From NCBI GenBank assembly GCA_002338615.1, contig DDIS01000011.1:3779-27388 (forward strand): 23,610 nt of DNA, in the 5' to 3' direction. This document shows positions 10,229-16,499 of the stretch, piece by piece (the stretch's first letter is position 1; each line of letters opens with the position of its first letter). The stretch is from Proteobacteria bacterium UBA1844 (GTDB lineage: Bacteria > Pseudomonadota > Gammaproteobacteria > Steroidobacterales > Woeseiaceae). Under the pieces are notes generated by a model. It ran no database searches, was not told the DNA's origin, and saw nothing but the letters and a program-made list of their open reading frames with translations. Position numbers and translations under genes: made by a program.

Positions 10229-11241
10229 TGGCTGGCACGCGCACGGTTGAGACCCGGACTGCGATTCGGAATGCGAGTGATTTTGGTCGCGTTGCAGTCA
10301 TGTATGGCGGTTCATCGAGCGAGCGTGCGGTTTCGCTGGATACCGGAACCGCCGTGTTGCGAGCATTGCGCGGGCGCGGCGTCGATGCGCATGGCTGGGA
10401 CCCGGCGGAACAGTCGATGCAGGACTTTGCGGGTGACAACTTTGATCGTGTCTGGATCGCATTGCACGGCCCGGGTGGCGAGGACGGTGCGCTGCAGGGC
10501 TTGTTGCAATGGTTGAATATGCCGTTTACGGGCAGCGGCGTGCTGGCGTCATCGCTGGCGATGGACAAAGTGCGCAGCAAGCACCTGTTTCGTGCGCTTG
10601 CCTTGCCAACGCCGGAATACAGGGTGGTGCGGGGTCCCGATGATGCGAGGCTTGCACTTCGGGCTCTGGGCTTGCCGCTGATTCTGAAACCCGCGGGCCA
10701 GGGATCCAGTGTCGGGATGAGCAAGATCTTCGACGCTGCGGAGCTGGACGCCGCACTTGAGCTCGCATTAAGTTTTGAACCCACGGTACTTGCCGAACGC
10801 TGCATCGTCGGTGATGAACTTACCGTAGGCATCTTGCAGGGTGAAGCACTGCCGTCGATTCGTATCGAAACACCGCATGCATTCTACGACTACAGCGCCA
10901 AGTACGAATCCGAACGTACCCGTTACATATGTCCCGGTACACGATCTGAAACCGGGGAACGGGAACTGCGTCGTGCCGCGCTTGCTGCTTTCTCGGAGTT
11001 GGGGTGTAGCGGGTGGGGGCGAGTCGATTTCATGACCGGAGCCGATGGCGTTCCGCAAATTCTCGAAGTGAATACGGTACCGGGTATGACCAGCCACAGT
11101 CTCGTACCGATGGCGGCGCAGCAGGCGGGAATTGATTTCCCCGAATTGTGCTGGCGCATACTCGAAACAAGCATCAGCGTTGCCGGTGTTGCACCGGCAG
11201 GCAGCAGGGATGAATCCAGGGAGGTGGCGAATGGCGCGTAA
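10225..11241 (+). CDS. ddlB: D-alanine:D-alanine ligase
   Basis: This ATP-grasp enzyme joins two D-alanines for use by MurF. It has 338 residues, about 30 more than E. coli DdlB. The extra length is a polar N-terminus of about 18 residues before VAVMYGGSSSERAVSL and a tail after the last conserved block. Active-site landmarks are HGPGGEDGALQG, LKPAGQGSSVGMS (serine loop), YDYSAKY (the tyrosine associated with D-Ala rather than D-lactate specificity), GWGRVDFM, and LEVNTVPGMTSHSLVP with the metal-binding Glu and Asn. The start overlaps the murB stop (ATGA). The tail overlaps ftsQ by 11 nt. A start one codon later (10228) is equally possible. Confidence 0.95.
   Translation: MMAGTRTVETRTAIRNASDFGRVAVMYGGSSSERAVSLDTGTAVLRALRGRGVDAHGWDPAEQSMQDFAGDNFDRVWIALHGPGGEDGALQGLLQWLNMPFTGSGVLASSLAMDKVRSKHLFRALALPTPEYRVVRGPDDARLALRALGLPLILKPAGQGSSVGMSKIFDAAELDAALELALSFEPTVLAERCIVGDELTVGILQGEALPSIRIETPHAFYDYSAKYESERTRYICPGTRSETGERELRRAALAAFSELGCSGWGRVDFMTGADGVPQILEVNTVPGMTSHSLVPMAAQQAGIDFPELCWRILETSISVAGVAPAGSRDESREVANGA
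11218..11225 (+). promoter_or_regulatory. Ribosome binding site deciding the ftsQ start
   Basis: AGGGAGGT, 5 nt before the ATG at 11231. It is one of the best Shine-Dalgarno matches in the dcw train and lies inside the ddlB coding sequence. It supports the 270-residue FtsQ over the 303-residue reading. Confidence 0.75.
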
Positions 11242-12043
11242 ACAGGCCCGCCGTCGCAAGCAGCCAAGAGCTCGCAGCTTTCGTATGCCGACGATACGGA
11301 TTGCACGGTTCATTGCGCCGCTCGTGGCCGTATTCGTCGTCGTGGCGACGTACGAGGCAAGCAGTCGTTTGCTGGATCGTGAAATTGCTTCGATTGAAAT
11401 CAGCGGTCCGTTCCAGCGCGTCACCGCATTGCAAATTGAAGAGGTGATCAGCGGCGAACTCGATGCGGGCTTTCTTGGCGCCGATCTTGGCCATATACGC
11501 AACCTGGTGCGGGCGTTGCCCTGGATTGATGAGGCAGCCGTCGCGCGGCGCTGGCCAAACCGCATCGCAATCACGGTGACGGAACAGGTACCCGCTGCCA
11601 TTTGGGGTGACAGTGGTTTACTCAACGTGCGCGGTGAATTGTTTGTCGATTCGGTACGCCACGTGCCGGCGGAATTGCCGCATTTGAGCGGGCCGAAAAA
11701 TCATTCTGCCGAGGTCGCACGACGCTACCTTCACATCCGCGAGCAGCTGATTCCGATCGGGCTCAACGTACGATCCGTGCGCCTCGATGAACGTGGGTCC
11801 TGGGATATGACACTGACCAACGGCGTGGAAGTGCATCTTGGCAGGCGCGATGTCGATAAACGCAGCGAATTGTTCATAGATATTGTTGCCAATCTGATTA
11901 CCGGCCGCGCGGCCGACATCGATCACGTCGATATGCGCTATAGCAACGGATTTACCGTTGGCTGGAAAGACGGCGCGGGCACGCCGACGACATCGCCTGA
12001 AACGATGGAACAGGAAATGCTCGCTCTGAGGGATACCCGGTAA
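11231..12043 (+). CDS. ftsQ: Cell division protein FtsQ
   Basis: FtsQ is a bitopic inner-membrane protein that links cytoplasmic and periplasmic parts of the divisome through FtsB and FtsL. The frame is open from 11132, inside ddlB, but the ATG at 11231 has a strong Shine-Dalgarno sequence, AGGGAGGT at 11218-11225, and gives 270 residues (E. coli 276). The layout is a very basic cytoplasmic tail (MARKQARRRKQPRARSF), one membrane helix at about 23-42, a POTRA domain at about 53-122 containing ALPWIDEAAVARRWPNR, and the FtsQ beta domain ending in VDMRYSNGFTVGWK. A short acidic tail follows. It lies 3 nt before ftsA. Confidence 0.95.
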   Translation: MARKQARRRKQPRARSFRMPTIRIARFIAPLVAVFVVVATYEASSRLLDREIASIEISGPFQRVTALQIEEVISGELDAGFLGADLGHIRNLVRALPWIDEAAVARRWPNRIAITVTEQVPAAIWGDSGLLNVRGELFVDSVRHVPAELPHLSGPKNHSAEVARRYLHIREQLIPIGLNVRSVRLDERGSWDMTLTNGVEVHLGRRDVDKRSELFIDIVANLITGRAADIDHVDMRYSNGFTVGWKDGAGTPTTSPETMEQEMLALRDTR

Positions 12044-12046
12044 ATC

Positions 12047-13285
12047 ATGTCAAAACGCAGTGACAAGAATCTGATCGTCGGGCTTGATATCGGCACCGCA
12101 AAAGTCGTGGCTATCGTCGGTGAACTGAATGACGAAGGACGGATCGAGGTTATCGGTATTGGCACTCATCCATCACGCGGACTAAAAAAAGGTGTGGTCG
12201 TCAATATCGAATCGACGGTACATTCAATCCAGCGCGCAGTGGAAGAAGCCGAACTCATGGCCGGTTGCGACATCCACTCAGTCTATGCCGGTATTGCGGG
12301 TAGCCATGTGCGCAGCCTCAACTCGCATGGCATCGTGGGAATTCGCGACTCCGAGGTCAGTGCAAGCGATGTCGATCGCGTGATCGATGCAGCGCGTGCC
12401 GTCGCCATTCCAGCCGATCAGAGAATATTGCACATACTGCCGCAGGAATTCGTCATCGACGGTCAGGAGGGCATTCGCGAGCCGATCGGCATGTCGGGTG
12501 TGCGGCTCGAAGCGAAAGTACACATGGTTACGGGTGCCGAAAGCGCGGCCCAGAACATCGTGAAATGCGTGCAACGTTGCGGTCTTGCGGTTGACGACAT
12601 CGTGTTGGAACAACTTGCTTCCAGCTACGCCGTAATGACAGACGACGAAAAAGAGCTGGGTTCCTGCATTGTTGATATTGGTGGCGGAACGACCGATATC
12701 GCGGTCTTTCTCGGCGGCGCCATCCAGCATACGGCGGTTATCCCGATCGCTGGCGACCAGATAACGAATGACATCGCGGTTTCGATGCGCACACCGACGC
12801 AGTACGCGGAAGAGATCAAGATCAAGTACGCCTGTGCCCTGTCACAGCTCGCGAATCCCGATGAAACGATCGAAGTTCCGAGCGTCGGCGATCGTCCGCC
12901 GCGGCGGCTCGCACGCCAGACCCTGGCCGAAATCGTTGAACCGAGGTACGAGGAGTTATTCGGACTGATTCGCGATGAGTTACGGCGCTCGGGATTCGAG
13001 GAATTGATCGCCGCCGGCATCGTGATTACGGGCGGCAGCGCGAAGATGGAAGGTGCCGTTGAACTCGCAGAGGAAGTATTCCATATGCCAGTCAGGATCG
13101 GTACGCCGCAGTACGTGGAAGGTTTGAAAGAAGTGTTACGTAACCCGATACACGCAACCGGCGTGGGGCTGTTGCTATACGGCTATGAAAGCCAGTCGCG
13201 ACGCAGGCACAGGTCGACACCCGTCACCAGCAATATCAGTGATATCTGGGAGCGTATGAGGTCGTGGTTTCAGGGGCAGTTTTAG
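12047..13285 (+). CDS. ftsA: Cell division protein FtsA (actin-like Z-ring anchor)
   Basis: FtsA is an actin-family ATPase that tethers FtsZ filaments to the inner membrane and recruits later division proteins. The protein has 412 residues (E. coli 420). The phosphate-1 motif GLDIGTAK is at 12-19. The SHS2-type 1C region follows (HSVYAGIAGSHVRSL). The phosphate-2 motif is CIVDIGGGTTDIAVF and the adenosine region is ITGGSAKMEG. The C-terminus, ISDIWERMRSWFQGQF after a basic linker (SRRRHRS), is the amphipathic membrane-targeting helix typical of FtsA. It starts 3 nt after the ftsQ stop and is followed by a 107-nt gap before ftsZ. Confidence 0.97.
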   Translation: MSKRSDKNLIVGLDIGTAKVVAIVGELNDEGRIEVIGIGTHPSRGLKKGVVVNIESTVHSIQRAVEEAELMAGCDIHSVYAGIAGSHVRSLNSHGIVGIRDSEVSASDVDRVIDAARAVAIPADQRILHILPQEFVIDGQEGIREPIGMSGVRLEAKVHMVTGAESAAQNIVKCVQRCGLAVDDIVLEQLASSYAVMTDDEKELGSCIVDIGGGTTDIAVFLGGAIQHTAVIPIAGDQITNDIAVSMRTPTQYAEEIKIKYACALSQLANPDETIEVPSVGDRPPRRLARQTLAEIVEPRYEELFGLIRDELRRSGFEELIAAGIVITGGSAKMEGAVELAEEVFHMPVRIGTPQYVEGLKEVLRNPIHATGVGLLLYGYESQSRRRHRSTPVTSNISDIWERMRSWFQGQF

Positions 13286-13296
13286 TTTTTTGGTAG

Positions 13297-13353
13297 CTCG
13301 GCTTGGGCCGGGATTGGTATTTGAGAAGTTGTAGTGAGTGCTTCTCGATTTTT
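13297..13353 (+). terminator. Two hairpins in the ftsA-ftsZ gap, the second attenuator-like
   Basis: The gap 13286-13392 holds two potential RNA hairpins. Hairpin 1 is CTCGGC (13297-13302), loop TTGG, GCCGGG (13307-13312). Hairpin 2 is GAGAAG (13323-13328), a 12-nt loop, CTTCTC (13341-13346), followed by GA and five T (13349-13353). The second has the form of a weak intrinsic terminator: 6 bp, half AT, long loop. It may partly stop transcripts from the dcw train before ftsZ, or stabilise the processed ftsZ mRNA. I saw no convincing sigma-70 promoter in the gap. Both the hairpins and the role are inferred by eye. Confidence 0.35.
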
Positions 13354-13378
13354 GTCGCAACACACAGAAAATATTGAG

Positions 13379-13384
13379 CGGAGG
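13379..13384 (+). promoter_or_regulatory. Ribosome binding site of ftsZ
   Basis: CGGAGG, 8 nt before the ftsZ ATG at 13393. This is a strong site, in contrast to many genes of the train that start in a 4-nt overlap, and fits the high expression expected of ftsZ. Confidence 0.75.
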
Positions 13385-13392
13385 TTATACGG

Positions 13393-14535
13393 ATGTTTGA
13401 ATTAATGGATGCGCACAGTCAGAGCGCGATCATCAAGGTGATTGGCGTTGGTGGCGGCGGCGGCAACGCTGTTGCACACATGGTTGATGCAGGAATTGAA
13501 GGTGTTGAGTTCATCTGCGCGAATACGGATGCGCAGGCACTCAAAGGTTCCCGTGTCAGGACCTCGTTGCAGATTGGCTGCAATATCACCAAGGGTCTCG
13601 GTGCCGGAGCAAACCCGGACATTGGCCGGCAGGCGGCGATGGAAGACCGCGACCGGATTCTCGAAGTTATCGAAGGTGCCGACATGCTGTTCATAACGGC
13701 CGGCATGGGTGGTGGCACCGGCACCGGTGCGGCGCCGATCGTGGCCCAGGTTGCCAAGGAACTCGGCATCCTGACAGTTGCTGTCGTCACCAAGCCCTTC
13801 TCGATGGAAGGCGGCAAACGTCGCGCGATCGCGGATCATGGCATCGCCGAGCTTGGCAAATACGTCGATTCGCTGATTACCATTCCGAACGAGAAGCTGC
13901 TGGCGGTGCTTGGTGGCGAAACGACCCTGCTGGACGCGTTTCGTGCCGCGAACCAGGTGCTGCAGGGCGCGGTGCAGGGTATTGCGGAACTGATCACGCG
14001 TCCGGGTCTCATTAACGTCGATTTTGCCGACGTGAAAACCGTGATGGCCGAGATGGGTATGGCGATGATGGGTTCTGGTTCGTCATCAGGCGAAGATCGT
14101 GCACGAGAAGCTGCGGAAGCTGCGATCTCGAGTCCGCTGCTCGAGGATATTAACCTGGCTGGCGCCAACGGCATACTCGTCAACGTTACAGCAGGTATGG
14201 ATCTGTCAATCGGAGAATTCCAGGAAGTTGGTAACACGATCAAGGGGTTTGCATCGGATGATGCGACGGTTGTTATCGGGACTGTTATCGATCCGGACAT
14301 GACGGACCGGATCCGTGTGACCGTCGTTGCGACCGGTCTCGGCAAGAGCGCCGTGAACGCCGAATCGCCGATGCGCATCGTGCGTCGGCCGGCGGCGAAT
14401 GCGGAACCAAATTACCATGGTTTGGACAAACCGACGGTGCAAAGAAAACGCGCGGTAGGTGACGGCCTCGAACATGGCGGATTGCAGGAAGAGTTGCTGG
14501 ACATCCCGGCATTCCTGCGTCGCCAGGCTGACTGA
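13393..14535 (+). CDS. ftsZ: Cell division GTPase FtsZ
   Basis: FtsZ is the tubulin homologue that polymerises into the Z-ring at midcell. The protein has 380 residues (E. coli 383). It shows GVGGGGGNAV at 18-27, the tubulin signature GGGTGTG at 106-112, the catalytic-loop region NVDFADVKTVMAEMG, a short variable linker from about 330, and the conserved C-terminal peptide LDIPAFLRRQAD. That peptide binds FtsA, ZipA and ZapD, and zapD is also in this window. The start at 13393 has a strong ribosome binding site. ftsZ ends the continuous dcw train; 344 nt without a gene separate it from lpxC. Confidence 0.98.
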   Translation: MFELMDAHSQSAIIKVIGVGGGGGNAVAHMVDAGIEGVEFICANTDAQALKGSRVRTSLQIGCNITKGLGAGANPDIGRQAAMEDRDRILEVIEGADMLFITAGMGGGTGTGAAPIVAQVAKELGILTVAVVTKPFSMEGGKRRAIADHGIAELGKYVDSLITIPNEKLLAVLGGETTLLDAFRAANQVLQGAVQGIAELITRPGLINVDFADVKTVMAEMGMAMMGSGSSSGEDRAREAAEAAISSPLLEDINLAGANGILVNVTAGMDLSIGEFQEVGNTIKGFASDDATVVIGTVIDPDMTDRIRVTVVATGLGKSAVNAESPMRIVRRPAANAEPNYHGLDKPTVQRKRAVGDGLEHGGLQEELLDIPAFLRRQAD

Positions 14536-14597
14536 GGCAGGCGGTTCCAGGAAAGACCCGGCGCGCTACTCACTCGTGCCGATGGCAGCCTCCGCAA

Positions 14598-14625
14598 GGT
14601 CGGCCCGGGATAGCCCGGGCCGACC
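14598..14625. repeat. Perfect 12-bp inverted repeat after ftsZ
   Basis: Arms GGTCGGCCCGGG (14598-14609) and CCCGGGCCGACC (14614-14625) are exact reverse complements around the loop ATAG. An outer 7-bp pair, GGCAGGC at 14536-14542 and GCCTGCC at 14630-14636, brackets it. No T-tract follows, so it is not a standard intrinsic terminator. It could protect the ftsZ mRNA 3' end, act as a terminator of another kind, or be a dispersed repeat. The rest of the gap 14536-14879 holds a candidate promoter and a REP-like pair, and no credible gene. Confidence 0.8.
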
Positions 14626-14658
14626 AGTAGCCTGCCCACATCAGCGAATAGCTCTACC

Positions 14659-14687
14659 TTCACATGATAGTAAATCTCTAACATACT
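14659..14687 (+). promoter_or_regulatory. Candidate sigma-70 promoter for lpxC
   Basis: TTCACA (14659-14664, 5 of 6 to the -35 consensus), a 17-nt spacer, then CATACT (14682-14687, 4 of 6 to the -10). The surroundings are AT-rich compared with the flanking DNA. Transcription would start near 14694 and give a leader of about 185 nt containing the REP-like pair. lpxC has its own promoter in E. coli, which makes this plausible; it is unproven here. Confidence 0.4.
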
Positions 14688-14794
14688 GAAATGCTAGAAA
14701 AGATTAGCCTCGAATGCTAAGCTGCCGCAGTCCCCGACAGGGAGCGAGTTAGCGAGCAATTTATGCGCATCGAGCAGTAACACACGAAGGACCC

Positions 14795-14854
14795 GTAGGA
14801 GCGCCGTCCGCAGCGCGATACGATGTCTGGACTCGCGGCTGGAAGCCGCTCCTG
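14795..14854. repeat. REP-like palindrome pair (GTAGGAGCG family), inverted
   Basis: The left unit begins GTAGGAGCG (14795-14803) and reads on to GCAGCGCGA. The right unit, on the opposite strand, contains GCGGCT-gga-AGCCGC (14835-14849) and ends CGCTCCT (14847-14853). The outer ends AGGAGCG and CGCTCCT pair, so the whole can form one large hairpin. The 12-mer CCCGTAGGAGCG recurs exactly at 23588-23599. A GTAG foot next to a GC-rich palindrome is typical of REP sequences mobilised by RAYT (TnpA-REP) transposases in gammaproteobacteria. No transposase is in the window. Confidence 0.7.
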
Positions 14855-14879
14855 ATAACCAATACGAAGCCTTACATTG

Positions 14880-15788
14880 ATGCTGCGACAACGAACTCTG
14901 AAGACTGCGATCCGCGCAACCGGTGTCGGGCTGCACAACGGCGAAAAAGTCTACATGACGCTGCGCCCTGCGGCCGCGAATGCCGGCATCACTTTTCATC
15001 GCATGGATCTTGACGTTCCTGTGGACATTCCAGCCGACCCGACCCTGGTTGGTGAAACGATGCTCGGAACGACGTTGATCAAGGACGGCGTCAAGGTAGC
15101 CACCGTCGAACACCTGATGTCGGCACTGGCAGGTCTTGGTATCGACAACATCAATATCGATTTATCGGCCGCCGAAGTGCCGATCATGGACGGTAGTGCA
15201 GGACCCTTTATTTATCTACTGCAGTCCGCGGGCATTGAAGAACAGAATGCGCCGAAAAAGTTCATCCGCATCAAGAAGACCGTGCGCGTTGAAGACGGCG
15301 ACAAGTGGGCAGAGTTGCGACCCTTCGACGGTTTCAAGGTCAGTTTCGAGGTGTACTTCAATCACCCCGTGTTCAACAAGATAAGCCAGAGCGCAACGAT
15401 TGATTTTTCGTCAACGTCATTCCTGAAAGAAGTCAGCCGTGCGCGTACTTTTTGTTTTTTGCGCGACGTTGAGGCACTGCGCGAGCGAAATCTTACGCTT
15501 GGTGGCAGCATGGACAACGCAATCGTGCTCGATGACTATCGCATTCTCAACGAAGATGGCCTGCGCTATGCAAATGAATTTGTAATCCACAAAATTCTGG
15601 ATGCAATCGGTGATGTCTACCTGTTGGGCCGCAGCCTGATCGGCGAGCTGCGCGCCTACAAGTCGGGGCATGACCTTAACAACAAACTGTTGCGCGAGTT
15701 ACTCAACACACAAGCGGCCTGGGAAGAAGTCACGTTTGAAGATTCACGCCAGGCGCCCATCTCCTACGCGACGCCGTCCTACGCCTGA
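14880..15788 (+). CDS. lpxC: UDP-3-O-acyl-N-acetylglucosamine deacetylase LpxC
   Basis: LpxC is the zinc enzyme of the first committed step of lipid A synthesis and a main control point of LPS supply. The 302-residue product matches the family throughout. It has QRTLK...[12 protein letters not shown] at the start, [15 protein letters not shown] with catalytic Glu77 and zinc ligand His78, HKILDAIGD with zinc ligands His237 and Asp241, and the general-acid His264 in [18 protein letters not shown] one codon upstream (14877) is possible, but the ATG at 14880 fits the family N-terminus (MxxQRTLK). No strong Shine-Dalgarno sequence is seen. It lies after ftsZ, as is usual in gammaproteobacteria. 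Confidence 0.97.
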   Translation: MLRQRTLKTAIRATGVGLHNGEKVYMTLRPAAANAGITFHRMDLDVPVDIPADPTLVGETMLGTTLIKDGVKVATVEHLMSALAGLGIDNINIDLSAAEVPIMDGSAGPFIYLLQSAGIEEQNAPKKFIRIKKTVRVEDGDKWAELRPFDGFKVSFEVYFNHPVFNKISQSATIDFSSTSFLKEVSRARTFCFLRDVEALRERNLTLGGSMDNAIVLDDYRILNEDGLRYANEFVIHKILDAIGDVYLLGRSLIGELRAYKSGHDLNNKLLRELLNTQAAWEEVTFEDSRQAPISYATPSYA

Positions 15789-15809
15789 CAGTCCGGCATC
15801 ATTTCAGCA

Positions 15810-15824
15810 GCGGCATCCTGCCGC
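15810..15824. repeat. REP-like hairpin between convergent lpxC and dciA
   Basis: GCGGCA-tcc-TGCCGC forms a 6-bp stem with a 3-nt loop and continues CGATCCAC. It matches the core of the repeat at 23598-23610 except for one loop base, so it is probably a truncated member of the same family. It lies 22 nt after the lpxC stop and could help end transcription from both sides, although no T-run follows. Confidence 0.55.
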
Positions 15825-15881
15825 GATCCACGCCATGCAATCGTGCCCTGGGCGGCGCGCCTGAGCATAGCTGTGCCGGCT

Positions 15882-16187
15882 TCAGGATTTTGCCTGGCTT
15901 ACGCGCACAATACAGCGCGAGATTTCGACGCCGGGTGAACTCGCGGCGCGGATCAGGGTCGAAGCTTCGAATCGCAGGCGGGCCGCCCTGGCCGGGGTCT
16001 TGCAAATCACGACCAGTTCGCCGTTTTCCCGGATATTTGCGGCGACAATACTATCGGCCAGATCTGCCGGCAAGGCGGCGGATAAGGCCGTTGACAGCTC
16101 CGCCATCTTCTGTGCGCGTTTAACAAGATCACCTAACTCCCGGTTTCCCTTGTTATTTAGAAGATTTTCGAGTTTGTCGGCGGCCAT
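15882..16187 (-). CDS. dciA: DUF721 protein, DciA-like replicative helicase loader
   Basis: The 101-residue product resembles the DUF721/DciA family. DciA helps load the DnaB helicase at replication initiation in bacteria without DnaC. Recognisable features are the helical N-terminus (LENLLNNKGNRELGDLVKRAQKMAEL), a short hinge (ALPADLADSIVAANIRENGELVVICKTPARAARLRFEASTLI) that fits the KH-like core, and a C-terminal valine-rich strand. From memory, Pseudomonas also has a DUF721 gene between lpxC and an M23 gene before secA, which supports the call. The protein looks short: the disordered tail after the KH-like core known from Vibrio DciA is missing. It is convergent with lpxC and divergent from the riboswitch. 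No clear ribosome binding site is seen. Family assignment is good; function is inferred. Confidence 0.75.
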   Translation of the reverse strand: MAADKLENLLNNKGNRELGDLVKRAQKMAELSTALSAALPADLADSIVAANIRENGELVVICKTPARAARLRFEASTLIRAASSPGVEISRCIVRVSQAKS

Positions 16188-16222
16188 AGTAATGTGACGC
16201 AGTTTGCGATTTTGGTGGGCCC

Positions 16223-16242
16223 AGGGTGACGTGGATCACCCT
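16223..16242. promoter_or_regulatory. Inverted repeat upstream of dciA, possible operator
   Basis: AGGGTGA (16223-16229), a 6-nt spacer, TCACCCT (16236-16242) form a perfect 7-bp dyad. It lies 36 nt upstream of the dciA start on the minus strand and about 43 nt before the riboswitch on the plus strand. Symmetry and location in a divergent gene gap suggest an operator or a 5' leader hairpin for dciA. No specific regulator is recognised. Confidence 0.35.
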
Positions 16243-16247
16243 TCAAA

Positions 16248-16286
16248 TTGTAAGTTCTTGTATTAAAAACCGACATTATGCATAGT
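16248..16286 (+). promoter_or_regulatory. AT-rich promoter region driving the riboswitch RNA (position uncertain)
   Basis: This is the most AT-rich part of the dciA-to-M23 gap. Two readings exist. TTGTAT (16258-16263) with a 17-nt spacer to CATAGT (16281-16286) has good spacing but would start the RNA near 16293, inside the expected closing helix of the aptamer. TTGTAA (16248-16253) with CATTAT (16274-16279) starts before the aptamer, but its 20-nt spacer is too long. A promoter must lie here if the riboswitch is transcribed on its own; I cannot fix its position. Confidence 0.3.
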
Positions 16287-16380
16287 TTCCTACACGACAA
16301 GGGCATACCCGCTGAAAAGCGGCGACGCAAAACCACCGGTCTAAGGGTTAACTTCCTACGGCAGCGGGGCTACCGAAACG
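16285..16380 (+). ncRNA. Cyclic-di-GMP-I riboswitch aptamer (GEMM-I)
   Basis: The sequence follows the GEMM-I consensus closely when set beside the Vibrio cholerae Vc2 aptamer recalled from memory. It has CACGACAAGGGCATACC at 16293-16309, then helix CCGCT (16309-16313) with GAAA tetraloop (16314-16317) and AGCGG (16318-16322). Next come GACGCAAAACC (16324-16334), ACCGGTCTAAGG (16335-16346, with the tetraloop receptor CTAAGG), GGCAGCGGGG (16360-16369) and CTACCG (16370-16375). GTTTC (16285-16289) and GAAAC (16375-16379) can close the outer helix. The guanine corresponding to Vc2 G20 (16302) is G, which predicts c-di-GMP rather than cGAMP binding. A16329 corresponds to the intercalating A47. 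The aptamer ends about 120 nt before the M23 gene it should control. Confidence 0.9.
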
Positions 16381-16407
16381 ATGAATGACTGCGGGTTAAT
16401 AATTCCA

Positions 16408-16440
16408 AGCAGGCGTCGCAAGACAAACAAAGCCTGTGCT
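16408..16440 (+). promoter_or_regulatory. Possible expression platform hairpin of the riboswitch
   Basis: CAGGC (16410-16414) can pair with GCCTG (16432-16436). The overlapping segment GCGTCGC (16413-16419) is an exact 7-nt complement of GCGACGC (16322-16328), which is part of the aptamer's ligand pocket. The two pairings exclude each other, as expected of a switch. GCCT (16432-16435) could also pair with AGGC at 16489-16492, which covers the ribosome binding site. No T-run follows the hairpin, so control of translation is more likely than termination. This rests on pairing by eye. The remaining leader to 16499 shows nothing else that I recognise. Confidence 0.35.
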
Positions 16441-16499
16441 AAAGCGGCTTGCGGTGCCAATAGATTGCAAACCACTACAGCGCACCCGAGGCGTATTCG

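Noticed and set aside
11132..11230. Longer FtsQ start inside ddlB
   Set aside because: The upstream 33 residues have no family similarity, and the strong ribosome binding site at 11218-11225 serves the ATG at 11231.
13347..13380. ftsZ-proximal sigma-70 promoter (TTGTCG with AATATT)
   Set aside because: The spacer would be about 12 nt, too short for a sigma-70 promoter; no better pair was found in the gap.
14877..14879. TTG as the lpxC start
   Set aside because: It is directly followed by an ATG that matches the family N-terminus; a TTG is not needed.
14694..15113. Minus-strand 139-codon open frame across the lpxC leader and start
   Set aside because: It overlaps the conserved N-terminus of lpxC, has no family resemblance and runs through the REP-like pair; it is a chance frame in GC-rich DNA.
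16188..16499. Possible small protein gene or secM-like leader in the dciA-M23 gap
   Set aside because: No frame with a ribosome binding site and signal-like sequence was seen; the gap is explained by the riboswitch and its leader.
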